Below are positions 8,243-16,382 of a stretch of DNA of 64,000 nt, piece after piece. The notes beneath the pieces were generated by a model that did no database searches, had not been told where the DNA came from, and saw nothing but the letters and a program-made list of their open reading frames with translations. Both the position numbers and the translations under genes were made by a program. The stretch comes from Phycisphaerae bacterium (lineage in GTDB: Bacteria > Planctomycetota > Phycisphaerae > UBA1845 > Fen-1342), in assembly GCA_030428945.1 (NCBI GenBank), contig JAUIEC010000004.1, positions 1-64,000 on the forward strand. Direction: 5' to 3'. How positions within the stretch are numbered: position 1 is the first letter of the stretch; each line of letters begins with the position of its first letter.

Positions 8243-9139
8243 ATGACCGCGCTCTTCGTTGCTGCGAGTCTCCTGCTGGCTGTCGCTGCCGGCTCAGCGA
8301 TGCAGGAAACTGATTCCCCGGAAACCGTAAGCGTCGAGCTCGAGTCCGGCCTGACGATTCGCATGACGCGCGTGCGGCCAGACGAGGTCGCGGCCAACCG
8401 TTTCACGATCATCCCAGAAGTCCCTGAGATCAGGGTCGTCACCGCGACCTCGTCGCAGGCCCACAAGGATCGCGTGCTCGACGCCCTGCGGAGAATTGCG
8501 CGGGTCAAGATGGTCACGCACGGTCGGTCGACGCACGGCCTCCTGGCGGTTGTCGTGACGGAATTCACCGTGGACCGTGCTGCGCACTACAGATTCCGCG
8601 CGCTGGGCAACATGCCGAGAGACTGGCCTGATGAGATCTTCGACTACACGGGCTCGTCGGCGGACCTTGACAAGGGGTTGCAACAATTTGTTGATGCGTA
8701 TTCGGTGTACGTTCGGGAATTCGACGCGCACTTGGTCGGCGAGCTGGCGGAAGCGATGCTGAACAAGAACCCGGCTGAGGAAGGGGGCGAGCGGATCACC
8801 GATCCGACGATCATTGCCGAGAGGCAGCAACTCAAACTGGACGAACTGGTCGACCGCGCCGGCGCAGGTGAGTCCAAGGCGCTGGTTCGCTATCTGACGC
8901 TGATGGAGCATCTGAACGGCGGACAGGTTCAGTTCGGACGCAGGGCTTTCCAGGTTCTGGAAGCCGCCGGCGATCAGGCGTTCGCCGAGGCGTCCGCCGA
9001 GATTCGTTACGACTGTCGGATGTTTCTCGCCGTGGCCTTCAACCTGGTCGACCGACTGCGGGGGTATGAATCGGATGTCGATGAAGTGACACCCTGGCGC
9101 GACCGCTTTCCGGAGACGTCCCTGGTACTGATGCCGTAG
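8243..9139 (+). CDS. Secreted protein of unknown function; possible immunity protein
   Basis: 298 residues from ATG 8243; the ribosome binding site is weak (GGGG). Residues 1-20 form a clear cleavable signal peptide (LFVAASLLLAVAAGSA). The rest is mixed alpha/beta and acidic, with no motif I recognise. Base usage is less GC-rich than in the cassette upstream. It lies 102 bases after the PAAR gene on the same strand. Antibacterial effectors that act on the cell wall are usually paired with a periplasmic immunity protein encoded just downstream, so that is the leading guess from position and export signal. There is no sequence proof. Confidence 0.7.
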   Translation: MTALFVAASLLLAVAAGSAMQETDSPETVSVELESGLTIRMTRVRPDEVAANRFTIIPEVPEIRVVTATSSQAHKDRVLDALRRIARVKMVTHGRSTHGLLAVVVTEFTVDRAAHYRFRALGNMPRDWPDEIFDYTGSSADLDKGLQQFVDAYSVYVREFDAHLVGELAEAMLNKNPAEEGGERITDPTIIAERQQLKLDELVDRAGAGESKALVRYLTLMEHLNGGQVQFGRRAFQVLEAAGDQAFAEASAEIRYDCRMFLAVAFNLVDRLRGYESDVDEVTPWRDRFPETSLVLMP

Positions 9140-9276
9140 GGGCGCGACAAACCGGCCAGACGCTGGGGGATGACAGGGGAGTGAAAAGGTGCGTGCGTCA
9201 CGGCGCGAATGACGGAGACGATCGCGGCTTCCTCCCTCACGCTTCCACTCGTTCGCTTTTTGGCTATCCTCTCAGC

Positions 9277-9876
9277 ATGGCGGAAGTCGAAATCAACGCC
9301 GCACTCGTGGGCACGGAAGTCGTCTCCACGACGCGGCCCGAGTGGGGCACCGGGCGGGTGCTGAAGGTCGTGCCGACGCAGCACCAGGGGCAGGCCGCGC
9401 ATCGCGTGCAGGTGCACTTTGACATCAGCGGCACGCGCTGGCTGATGATCCCGCCCGCGAAACTCAAGTCACCGCAGGCCGAGGTCGAGCGCGAGATCGG
9501 CTGGCTCGAATCGGTCGGCGGGATGACGGTCGATGATCGGCTGAAGACGCTTTCGCCCGAAGTGACCGAGGTGCTCGGCGACATGCGAAAGCGCCTCGCG
9601 GCCGTGGTGCCTCTTTACGCTCTGAGCGATGATCCGAAAGTGCTGCAGCGCTGGGCGATCGATCAGACCGGCGTCCGCGACCCGCTCGGCCACTGGACCC
9701 GCGACGAACTGCAGATCGCGTTCCGGCACTTCTGTACCGAGCGCGACAGTCACCTGAAGAACCTGCTGGCACACCTGAAGATGAAAGAGGGCCCCGACGC
9801 CGTGCGGGCGTTTCTCGAGGCACTGCCCGGACCGCTGCGGGCCGCGATCGACGACGTGCTCGGCCGCGTCATCTAG
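9277..9876 (+). CDS. DUF3553 domain protein
   Basis: 199 residues. ATG 9277 is chosen because the in-frame extension to 9181 reads like non-coding sequence. The first 65 residues (GTEVVSTTRPEWGTGRVLKV to WLMIPPAKL) match the DUF3553 pattern, a small SH3-like module also found at the end of some UvrD/Rep helicases. The rest is alpha-helical, with no active-site motif. The function is unknown. It is convergent with the parvulin gene, with 37 bases between the two stops. Confidence 0.75.
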   Translation: MAEVEINAALVGTEVVSTTRPEWGTGRVLKVVPTQHQGQAAHRVQVHFDISGTRWLMIPPAKLKSPQAEVEREIGWLESVGGMTVDDRLKTLSPEVTEVLGDMRKRLAAVVPLYALSDDPKVLQRWAIDQTGVRDPLGHWTRDELQIAFRHFCTERDSHLKNLLAHLKMKEGPDAVRAFLEALPGPLRAAIDDVLGRVI

Positions 9877-9913
9877 AAAGCGGGACAGCCACGTGGCTGT
9901 CCCCCTTTTTCGG

Positions 9914-11149
9914 TCAGACGCCCAGGCCGCGCTCGATCGCCTGCCGCATGAAGCTGCCCAGGTCGGAGATCGTCGCCTTGGCGGCCAGCTTGCGGACGTA
10001 CTCGCCGGCCAGCAGGTCGGCCCGTTCGTTGACGATCGCCTCGCGGATCTTCTCCTGGGCCTGGCTGAACGAGTAGTCGCGTCGCGGGTTGATCCTGCCG
10101 CAGCAGGCGATGTACCAGCCGCGGTCGATCTCGATCGGGTCGCTCGGCTGGTTGCTGCCGTGCGAGAACGCCCACGCGCTGATCTCCGCGAAGGGTGCCC
10201 GCAACGGCTTGCCAAGCATGCCCCACGAGCCACCTTCGGACGCCTGCGGAGCCTTCGAGTACTCGGCCGCCACGCTGCGGAAGTCGCGCCCGTGCAGGGC
10301 CTCGCGGGCCTTGCGGATGTGGCGGCGGGCGGCCAGCTTGGCCTTCGCCTGCCGGGTCGACCCGGCCGTCTCCCAGCGGACGCCGTCCGGCAGGAAGGCC
10401 GCGTAGGGGGCCTCGATCATCAGCAGTTCGCGGGTCTCGGGATCGCTGAAGGTGTCGCGGTTGGCTTCATAGTATGCCAGCAGTTCGCTCCGCCGCAGGC
10501 TGACCTGCGGGCGGATCTTCTCGCGGGTGTAGCTGCGGACGAGCATCTGCCGGGCGAGTCGCGCGCGGTAGTCGGCCAGCGTCAGTCCGTGTTCGTGCAG
10601 GTCCTCCTCGCAGCGGGCCACGCTGCCGCCGTAGGAGCGGTTGACCTCGTCGTCGAAAGCCCGTTTGGCGGTCTGTTCCAGCACCGTCATCTGCTGCGAA
10701 GACAGGCCGCCGCTGGCCTCCTGGTACAGCAGCAGGCTGCCGACTTCGAACTGCACCCTGGCGGCGATCCGCTCGGCCAGGGCGTTGGCGCTGTCGCGAC
10801 TGCGGGCGTCGCCGCCGGCCGGCAGTTCGTCCCGCAGGGCGAACAGGATCTCGTCGACGGTCAGGGTCATGTCGTTGACGATCAGGATGTCGGCCCGAAC
10901 CGCGGCGGGGCTGTCGAGGCCCGGAGCCCGGACGCGCGGCGCGGGGGCGATGTCGGCCGCCTGCTCCGCGGTCGGCCGGGGCGGAGGGAGCGGGTGCGCC
11001 CGCAGGCCGGCCGAGGCGACCGGCGGCGGTTCGGCTGAGTCTGCGGTCGGCTCGGGGGCCGGCTCGGCGGAACCGAACATCTGGCAGCCGGTCAGGCTCA
11101 GCAGGACGGTTGCCAGGCACGCGGTGATACGGACAAATCTGTGGCTCAT
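9914..11149 (-). CDS. Parvulin-type peptidylprolyl isomerase lipoprotein
   Basis: 411 residues from ATG 11149, which puts a lipoprotein signal at the N-terminus (lipobox LTGC, Cys22). A longer start at 11188 would bury it. Residues 25-90 are a Pro/Ala/Glu linker. About 95-235 resemble the SurA/PrsA chaperone region. About 245-350 are parvulin-like, with FRSVAAEYSKAPQASEGGSWG and GWYIACCGRINPR, where family members have G-G-x-LG and a C-terminal His or Tyr region. It probably assists folding of exported proteins on the periplasmic face. The catalytic parvulin residues are only partly matched, so the enzyme may be weak or purely a chaperone. Confidence 0.8.
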   Translation of the reverse strand: MSHRFVRITACLATVLLSLTGCQMFGSAEPAPEPTADSAEPPPVASAGLRAHPLPPPRPTAEQAADIAPAPRVRAPGLDSPAAVRADILIVNDMTLTVDEILFALRDELPAGGDARSRDSANALAERIAARVQFEVGSLLLYQEASGGLSSQQMTVLEQTAKRAFDDEVNRSYGGSVARCEEDLHEHGLTLADYRARLARQMLVRSYTREKIRPQVSLRRSELLAYYEANRDTFSDPETRELLMIEAPYAAFLPDGVRWETAGSTRQAKAKLAARRHIRKAREALHGRDFRSVAAEYSKAPQASEGGSWGMLGKPLRAPFAEISAWAFSHGSNQPSDPIEIDRGWYIACCGRINPRRDYSFSQAQEKIREAIVNERADLLAGEYVRKLAAKATISDLGSFMRQAIERGLGV

Positions 11150-11323
11150 GGCGTCAATCTTAGCGGGAGCGGGACCGCGAAACAGCACCCCGACGGGTTG
11201 CCGGATTCCGCGCGGGGCGGCCCGCTTTCGGGGACGCCACGGCCGGGCCCGCGGCGGCAGGCTTGACGGCAGGGGCGGTCGGGCCTACCTTGCGTGACTC
11301 GGCGGGAATCCGTCGGGAGAGCT

Positions 11324-11409
11324 GCCCGGATGGCGGAATTGGCAGACGCGCCAGGTTGAGGGCCTGGTGAGGGTTAAACCTCGTGCTGGTTCGAATCCAG
11401 TTCCGGGCA
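11324..11409 (+). tRNA. tRNA-Leu (anticodon GAG)
   Basis: Complete cloverleaf: acceptor GCCCGGA/TCCGGGC, anticodon stem CCAGG/CCTGG around loop TTGAGGG, long class II variable arm (TGAGGGTTAAACCTCG), T loop TTCGAAT, discriminator A. The 3' CCA is not encoded. Confidence 0.96.
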
Positions 11410-11447
11410 CTGCGGCCGCCGCCGGTTAGAATAGGCAGCGGTCGAGA

Positions 11448-11521
<74 letters not shown>

Positions 11522-11577
11522 TTTTCCACCAGCTACTCCGAATGACCGAGCCCTCCGGCGGTGAATGCTCGCCCGCG

Positions 11578-11787
11578 TCAGGTTCCCTCCCGCGTCACCG
11601 ATACGATCTGCCGGACCAGTCCGTCGAGGTCGCCGTTGCAGTGCCTGGCGGCGAAATGCCGCAGCGGGACGGGGGGCGGGCTGTCGCGGCACGACCGGCA
11701 CATGCCGTGGCTGGCGAGGACTTCGAACGCGCTCGGGTGCCGCGTCAGCAGATCGCGCACCGTGGTATCACCGTCAATGTTCAGCAT
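11578..11787 (-). CDS. Stand-alone DUF542/ScdA_N-type small protein
   Basis: 69 residues from ATG 11787; the longer in-frame start at 11865 has no support. The sequence (LNIDGDTTVRDLLTRHP, ASHGMCRSCRDSP, LRHFAARHC) matches the short N-terminal domain of RIC/YtfE/ScdA iron-sulfur repair proteins, with Cys30-x2-Cys33 and a second His49-Cys50 site. In full-length RIC this domain precedes a di-iron hemerythrin-like domain that is missing here. It is the last gene of the long nitrate operon, 26 bases after the PQQ gene. Since RIC proteins respond to NO damage, a role in nitrosative stress or metal handling is plausible but unproven. Confidence 0.75.
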   Translation of the reverse strand: MLNIDGDTTVRDLLTRHPSAFEVLASHGMCRSCRDSPPPVPLRHFAARHCNGDLDGLVRQIVSVTREGT

Positions 11788-11813
11788 GCCTGGAACTCCC
11801 TGGCAGGGATTGA

Positions 11814-13346
11814 CTACGGGACGGGTTGCCGCCGCTTCGCCGGGTCCGATTCCTCCTGGACACACACCAGGTACTGCCCGGTCCGAATCAGCAGCCGCCG
11901 GTCGACGATTGCCGTCGCATACACGGTCGGATCGCCGTACGAGAAAACCCGGTGCAGGGCCGGCTCCGGCATGGCCGCCAGCACCTGCTCCGGCCCTTCC
12001 TTCGGCGGCGCCTGCTCCGGGGGAACCTGGTTGGCCGCGCGCTTTTCGCGGGCCGAGGCGGCCGCGGCGAGGAGCTGCTCTTCATCCCAGAGCTGGTTGC
12101 GCGCGACCGGATCGAACGTGTCCCCCGGGCGCAGGATCAGCGTTTCGCCGTTCTTCATGACGAAATATGCGCGTTGCGCGCCGTCAGCGGTGGTCACACC
12201 GATCGCGGACGCCCAGCACGGATCGCCGATGCGCTCGACGAACACCTGCCGGCCGGTTTCCGCGTCGCAGCAGTACAGCACGCCCGACTTGTTGACGTAG
12301 TAGACGTACCCGCCGAACACCAGCGGCGTCGAGTAGTACGAATCAACCCGCCGGGCACCCCAGCGGGTACGCGCCGCGATCTCGCCGTCGGCACGGACCA
12401 CGTCGATCCGGCAGTTCGCCGCCGCGACCTGGTCCCGGTCGTAGCTGCCGTGGGCCGGCCGCGTCGAGCCCACGAAGATCGAGTCGCCGACAACACTGGC
12501 CGACGGAATCCGGTTGCCCTCCAACCCGTCGATCTCCCAGAGTCGCTCGCCCGCGTCGCACGTGTAGGCGGCCACCGAGCCGGCGGAGCTGACGATCACG
12601 ACCGGCTGCCCGGCCAGCGTGGCCGTCACCGGCGATGACCACGACGCGCCGCGCTCGCCGCGCTCGGCCTTCCACGCGAGCCGTCCATCGGTCTTGTGAA
12701 GAGCGAGGAGGTACGACGGACCGTTGTGATCGACCAGCACGAACACCAGGTCGTCGGTCTGGGCGAGTGAACTGGATGTACCGCGGTCGTTCTCGGCCCC
12801 GGGGTGGTGCGCGAAGAGCGACACGGACCAGACCGTCCGGCCGGCATGATCCATGGCCGTCACGTCGCCGCCCGGGAAGAAGGACACGACCCGCTTGTCG
12901 TCCACCACGCAGGTCGGCGCCGCCCGGCTGTTGCGGAAGTAGTTCTCGATCTTCGTGCTGGCGGGGACCTCGGTCGTCCAGCGCTTCCGGCCAGTGCGCA
13001 GGTCGAACGCGTGAACGTATCCGTGTTCCTGCCACGGACCATCGCAGGAGGTCACGAAGACGCTCTCGCCCCAGACCACCGGGGCGGACTGGCCGTACCC
13101 CGGGATGCTCACCTGCCAGGCGATGTTGTTCCCGGGCGACCACCTGGTCGGGGCGCGGTCAACGGTGATCGTGCCGCTGCCGTCGTTGCGGAAGGCCGGC
13201 CAGTTGTGCTGCGCGTGTGCGATGCAGAGCGGCAGGCCGACCAGCGCGGCAACGAGCACGCGTTGTGTCGCACGCATCGGGCGGGGCGCGGGCCCGGTCG
13301 GCCGCCGGCCGGGCAGGGAATCCGGAACGGGAGAGTGGTCAACCAT
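11814..13346 (-). CDS. Exported PQQ-type beta-propeller protein
   Basis: 510 residues from ATG 13346, which has AAGGAAA upstream and overlaps the cupin stop by 8 bases. A later Met (13277) begins the signal peptide proper but lacks a binding site. The signal peptide is about residues 24-45 (VLVAALVGLPLCIAHA). The rest is blades of the type YVHAFDLRTGRKRWTTEVP and VLYCCDAETGRQVFVERIG, typical of PQQ-like repeats. A degenerate tail of Ala/Glu/Pro (about 430-460) precedes the last blade. Proteins like this are abundant in planctomycetes, and most lack bound PQQ. No dehydrogenase active-site motif is evident. Operon position suggests an accessory periplasmic function. Confidence 0.8.
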   Translation of the reverse strand: MVDHSPVPDSLPGRRPTGPAPRPMRATQRVLVAALVGLPLCIAHAQHNWPAFRNDGSGTITVDRAPTRWSPGNNIAWQVSIPGYGQSAPVVWGESVFVTSCDGPWQEHGYVHAFDLRTGRKRWTTEVPASTKIENYFRNSRAAPTCVVDDKRVVSFFPGGDVTAMDHAGRTVWSVSLFAHHPGAENDRGTSSSLAQTDDLVFVLVDHNGPSYLLALHKTDGRLAWKAERGERGASWSSPVTATLAGQPVVIVSSAGSVAAYTCDAGERLWEIDGLEGNRIPSASVVGDSIFVGSTRPAHGSYDRDQVAAANCRIDVVRADGEIAARTRWGARRVDSYYSTPLVFGGYVYYVNKSGVLYCCDAETGRQVFVERIGDPCWASAIGVTTADGAQRAYFVMKNGETLILRPGDTFDPVARNQLWDEEQLLAAAASAREKRAANQVPPEQAPPKEGPEQVLAAMPEPALHRVFSYGDPTVYATAIVDRRLLIRTGQYLVCVQEESDPAKRRQPVP

Positions 13347-13668
13347 CGGTTGCGTTTCCTTTCAGGAGGAGCAGGAGCATGCGTGTCGGCTCGACCGCAC
13401 GGATGCTGTGAGGCAGTTTGGGCGGCATGTGTACCAGCGCGTGCGGGCCGGCCAGGAAGTCGTCGTCGCCGAGCGTGACCCGGGCCTGCCCGTCGATGAA
13501 GTACAGGACCGCCGGAACGGCGGCCGTGTGTTCGGACAGTTCCTGCCCGGCCGCGAACGCGAACAGTACCGCCTTGCAGGCGGCGTCCTGGTGGACGGTC
13601 CTGCTGACGGTGGCGTCGCCGGCCACCTCGATCGCGGCGACGAGGTCTGCGATTGCGGTATACGTCAA
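13339..13668 (-). CDS. Small cupin-domain protein
   Basis: 109 residues, single cupin barrel. The first motif is relaxed (LSEHTAAVPAVLYFIDGQARVTLG) and the second reads HALVHMPPKLPHSIRA. One His of the usual first-motif pair is replaced (SEHTAAV), so metal binding is uncertain. No signal peptide, so cytoplasmic. It sits within the nitrate operon and its stop overlaps the PQQ start. Single-domain cupins of this kind are often small-ligand sensors or anti-sigma-like proteins. The specific role is unknown. Confidence 0.75.
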   Translation of the reverse strand: MTYTAIADLVAAIEVAGDATVSRTVHQDAACKAVLFAFAAGQELSEHTAAVPAVLYFIDGQARVTLGDDDFLAGPHALVHMPPKLPHSIRAVEPTRMLLLLLKGNATDG

Positions 13669-13744
13669 GGACGAACTCCTTGCAGCGATCCGCGCCGGCC
13701 ACGGCGAGCCGCGCGGGACGAGGCTTGGGAAGCGACCGGATGCA

Positions 13745-13912
13745 TCAGCCGGCTGTGACCAGGCCGACCAGGAAGTTCGCCACGCCCGTTGCCAGCGCGT
13801 TGAAGAAACTCGTGGCGGCCGACTTGCCGACCGACTCGGCGCAGGTGACGCCGGTCGTCAGCGGGAGCAGCATGGCGACCGAGAAGAGGAACCACTTGGC
13901 CCGATTGTTCAT
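13745..13912 (-). CDS. 55-residue exported small protein of unknown function
   Basis: Short ORF with a strong AAGGAAGG ribosome binding site placed ideally before ATG 13912. The product begins MNNRAKWFLFSVAMLLPLTT, a signal-like segment followed by GVTCAE, which could be a cleavage or lipidation region. It ends in a second hydrophobic helix (FFNALATGVANFLVGLVTAG). It lies 30 bases after the porin stop and 76 bases before the cupin gene in the same orientation. I know no named family. The small size, export signal and amphipathic tail suggest a membrane-associated peptide. Confidence 0.65.
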   Translation of the reverse strand: MNNRAKWFLFSVAMLLPLTTGVTCAESVGKSAATSFFNALATGVANFLVGLVTAG

Positions 13913-13942
13913 GAGTCAACCTTCCTTTCCGGAAAAGAGCGT

Positions 13943-15442
13943 TCAGAACCTGACGACGTACTGCAGATAGACGAAATCGGGATCGTCGCCGAGCCCCGTT
14001 TCGTTGATGAACCCGCCGTTCCACAGGTGCGAATAGCCGAACAGCACCGAGCTGTGATCGTCGACCTTCCAGTTGATTGTCAGGTCGAACTCCTGGCCGA
14101 CATCGTGCGGCGCGTTGCCGAGCGGGTCACGCCGCAAGAGCGCCCCGCCCGCGTTGAAAAGGCCGTCCGAGTTCTCGGCCAGCCAGAACGCGTTGTGGGC
14201 CAGTCGGACACTGACGGTCTCCACCGGCCTGAACGTCAGGTTGACGTTCCCGGCAATCACGTTCTGCCGCGCGACCAGGTCGATGTAGCCCAGGTACGCG
14301 TGCCCGAGCGGGAAGAGCTGATCGAAGGTCTGGTGATAGCTGTCGCTCGGACTGGCGTCGCCGCTGGCGTGGTCGAAACCAAGGCCGATCCGCGGCGACC
14401 AGTCGAGTTCCCGGAAGGTGTAGCCGGCTTCGGCCGCCCAGGCCCAGGCCTGGATGCTGTCGCCGGCGAAACTGCCGAACTGTCCCGTCAACTCGGTGTC
14501 GTAGTCCCACGGCCCGGCCTTGCCCCAGAAGCGGCCGCCGATTGTGTTCAGGTTCTGCGAACCGGGGTCGCCGTCGGCATTGGTCAGGTCACGGCCGTTG
14601 CGCGAGTAGATGTAGTAGAAGTCGATCCCGTGGTTCTCGATACCCTTGTAGGTGACATAGGCACCAATCTGCGGTCGTTTCGAATCGAACTGGTCGGCCC
14701 GCGACCGCCAGGTCCGCACTGGGAAGACGTAGAACAGATCGGCGTTCCAGTCCTGCGATTCCCAGAACAGCTTGAAACCGTCGAACCGCCGCCGCGTGTT
14801 GGACCAATCCAGCGGCGAAATGAAGCGCTGCTTGCCGTACAACAGTTCCTGCCGGCCGGCGCGAAACGTCAGCGTGCCGTCCTCGATCGGTGCCCGCAGG
14901 TCGATGAAGTGCTGGTAGAAGTCGCCGCGGTTCTCGTTGATCGCCAGCGGCGGATTGTGGTTGTCCTCGATCGCGGCGAAGATCCCCTCGGCATAGAAGC
15001 GGAACCAGTCCTCGTACTGCACATCGGCGTGCAGGAAGTAGCGGTGCAGTAACGTTGCGTCGTGCGTCGGGTCGACCTGGTTGATGAACTGGTTGTTGCG
15101 CGACTCCCAGCGTCCGCGCAGCGATCCACCGAAGTTGATCCGCCATTCATCGCCGATGCGGATGTTCCTGATCGGATCAAAGTGGTCCTCGCGGTAGCTG
15201 CCCGGGGGGCCATCCAGATAAGAGTAGTCCTCGCGCCAGCGGAGGACGTTGTACTTTGGTCCCCGAAGCGGGGCATCCGCCGGCCGGCTCGCCCGCGGCT
15301 GCGTGGTCGCAGATGCCTGCGCACCCTGGCTGGCGTCGGCGTTGTTCGGCTGTCCGAAGGCGTCGCCCGCTATCAGTACCGTCAGCAGAAGACCGCATAG
15401 AAGGAGGCCGCGACAGGTTCCCGGATTTGCCGAATGGTCCAC
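13943..15442 (-). CDS. Alginate-export-family outer-membrane porin
   Basis: 499 residues. GTG 15442 is preferred because AGGAGG lies six bases upstream; a TTG at 15457 would place that binding site inside the gene. An N-terminal signal (LLLCGLLLTVLIAGDAFG) is followed by a Pro/Ala-rich linker. The rest alternates polar and aromatic residues (RGRWESRNNQFINQ, FRAGRQELLYGKQRFISPLDWSNTRRRFDGF, FDHASGDAS) and ends in Phe, as in the AlgE/alginate_exp beta-barrel family. In planctomycetes such barrels accompany many systems, so the cargo need not be alginate. Within a nitrate operon it may admit nitrate or another anion. That is inference. Confidence 0.85.
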   Translation of the reverse strand: MDHSANPGTCRGLLLCGLLLTVLIAGDAFGQPNNADASQGAQASATTQPRASRPADAPLRGPKYNVLRWREDYSYLDGPPGSYREDHFDPIRNIRIGDEWRINFGGSLRGRWESRNNQFINQVDPTHDATLLHRYFLHADVQYEDWFRFYAEGIFAAIEDNHNPPLAINENRGDFYQHFIDLRAPIEDGTLTFRAGRQELLYGKQRFISPLDWSNTRRRFDGFKLFWESQDWNADLFYVFPVRTWRSRADQFDSKRPQIGAYVTYKGIENHGIDFYYIYSRNGRDLTNADGDPGSQNLNTIGGRFWGKAGPWDYDTELTGQFGSFAGDSIQAWAWAAEAGYTFRELDWSPRIGLGFDHASGDASPSDSYHQTFDQLFPLGHAYLGYIDLVARQNVIAGNVNLTFRPVETVSVRLAHNAFWLAENSDGLFNAGGALLRRDPLGNAPHDVGQEFDLTINWKVDDHSSVLFGYSHLWNGGFINETGLGDDPDFVYLQYVVRF

Positions 15443-15453
15443 AAGACACCTCC

Positions 15454-15720
15454 TCAACCACCAAGGCGACTCATCGTTGTGGCCCGGTGCTGCGGCCCGC
15501 GGGCCGCCCTGGTTTGGACTGCGCGTTCGATCAGGTCGGCCGCCCGACCTGTATCGAGACTCCCGGCCGCCCAGAGATCGCCAAGCAGCGCGTGGCGCGA
15601 ATCGAGCAGACAGGGGAAGGAGGGACCGTCGGCCGTGTCCGTTCGGCGGGCGACGGCACCGAGAGCGGCGTCGACCAGCAGGCCGGATCCGAAGAGTATG
15701 TCACGGCACGTCGCGGCCAC
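15454..15720 (-). CDS. Small ORF of unknown function in the nitrate operon
   Basis: 88 residues from GTG 15720, with GAGGA eight bases upstream, ten bases after the tetraheme cytochrome stop and eleven bases before the porin start. The product (ATCRDILFGSGLLVDAALGA, LLGDLWAAGSLDTGRAADLI) is helical and mildly hydrophobic, with no signal peptide and no known motif. The tight fit between two real genes and the binding site argue for expression. A longer in-frame opening overlapping the cytochrome gene is rejected. Confidence 0.5.
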   Translation of the reverse strand: MAATCRDILFGSGLLVDAALGAVARRTDTADGPSFPCLLDSRHALLGDLWAAGSLDTGRAADLIERAVQTRAARGPQHRATTMSRLGG

Positions 15721-15730
15721 GGCGAGGTCC

Positions 15731-16360
15731 TCAGTAGCGTATCCCGGAACTGCGCACCTGAACGTGGCAACTGCGGCATTTGGCTTCGAGCAGGATCGGC
15801 GGCATGCCCTCGTGTCGTACGAGTGGCGCTCCCTTGATCCCGTTGGTGTGGCACAGCAAACACGTGTCCGTCGTCCATGCGTCACGGTGCGAGTCCGAAG
15901 CCGGAATCATCGGCGGGAACGCATTGTCGAGGAACGGATCGGCCGGCCGGGGCCGCTGACGAGGTTCGAGCCCCGGGATCAGCACGTGACAGGTCCGACA
16001 CTTGGCGTCGAGTGCGATGGCCGGAACGGTCGCGTGGATCACCATCGGCGCGTCGCCCACCCCGGTCTCGTGGCACCGCAGGCAGTCCATGATCAGCCAG
16101 GCGTCCTTGTGACTGGCCGTGTCCGGGATGGGCGGGGGAAAGGCGTTCTCCGCGAAGACAAGTGCCGGTTGGCTGGCTGGAGGAGTGGTTTCCTGAGGCG
16201 CGACTGGACGAGCCGGCTGGCTGGTGCTTCGCGGCGCCCGGGCTTCCAGCGGCGACAACGACTCGACGGTCACCGCGCTGGACGGCCTCTCCGTTTGGTG
16301 CCAGGCCAGGCCGAGCAGTGCGACCAGTCCCAGCCCCGAGATGGTGAGCATCATCTGCAT
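15731..16360 (-). CDS. Tetraheme cytochrome made of two NapB-like halves
   Basis: 209 residues from ATG 16360 (GGAG upstream), 22 bases after napA. A single N-terminal hydrophobic segment (residues 4-20) acts as signal or anchor. Four CxxCH motifs start at Cys93, 121, 167 and 195. The two halves (about 71-126 and 145-200) are homologous: each has NAFPPxIP, SHxDAW, CLxCH, then AKCRxCH. NapB, the diheme partner of periplasmic nitrate reductase, carries the same order of a PPxIP segment and two heme motifs. I read this as a tandem-duplicated NapB-like electron donor to NapA. It could also be a distinct tetraheme with another partner. Confidence 0.85.
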   Translation of the reverse strand: MQMMLTISGLGLVALLGLAWHQTERPSSAVTVESLSPLEARAPRSTSQPARPVAPQETTPPASQPALVFAENAFPPPIPDTASHKDAWLIMDCLRCHETGVGDAPMVIHATVPAIALDAKCRTCHVLIPGLEPRQRPRPADPFLDNAFPPMIPASDSHRDAWTTDTCLLCHTNGIKGAPLVRHEGMPPILLEAKCRSCHVQVRSSGIRY

Positions 16361-16382
16361 GGTGAACACTCCGGGTGCGGCC

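Noticed and set aside
13943..15442. Alginate secretion system
   Set aside because: Only the porin family matches. No alginate synthase or epimerase gene is present, so the family name should not be read as a function.
15454..15885. Longer 143-codon version of the small ORF after the tetraheme gene
   Set aside because: Its first half overlaps the tetraheme cytochrome gene in another frame and reads as noise. Only the part from GTG 15720 has a binding site and sensible sequence.
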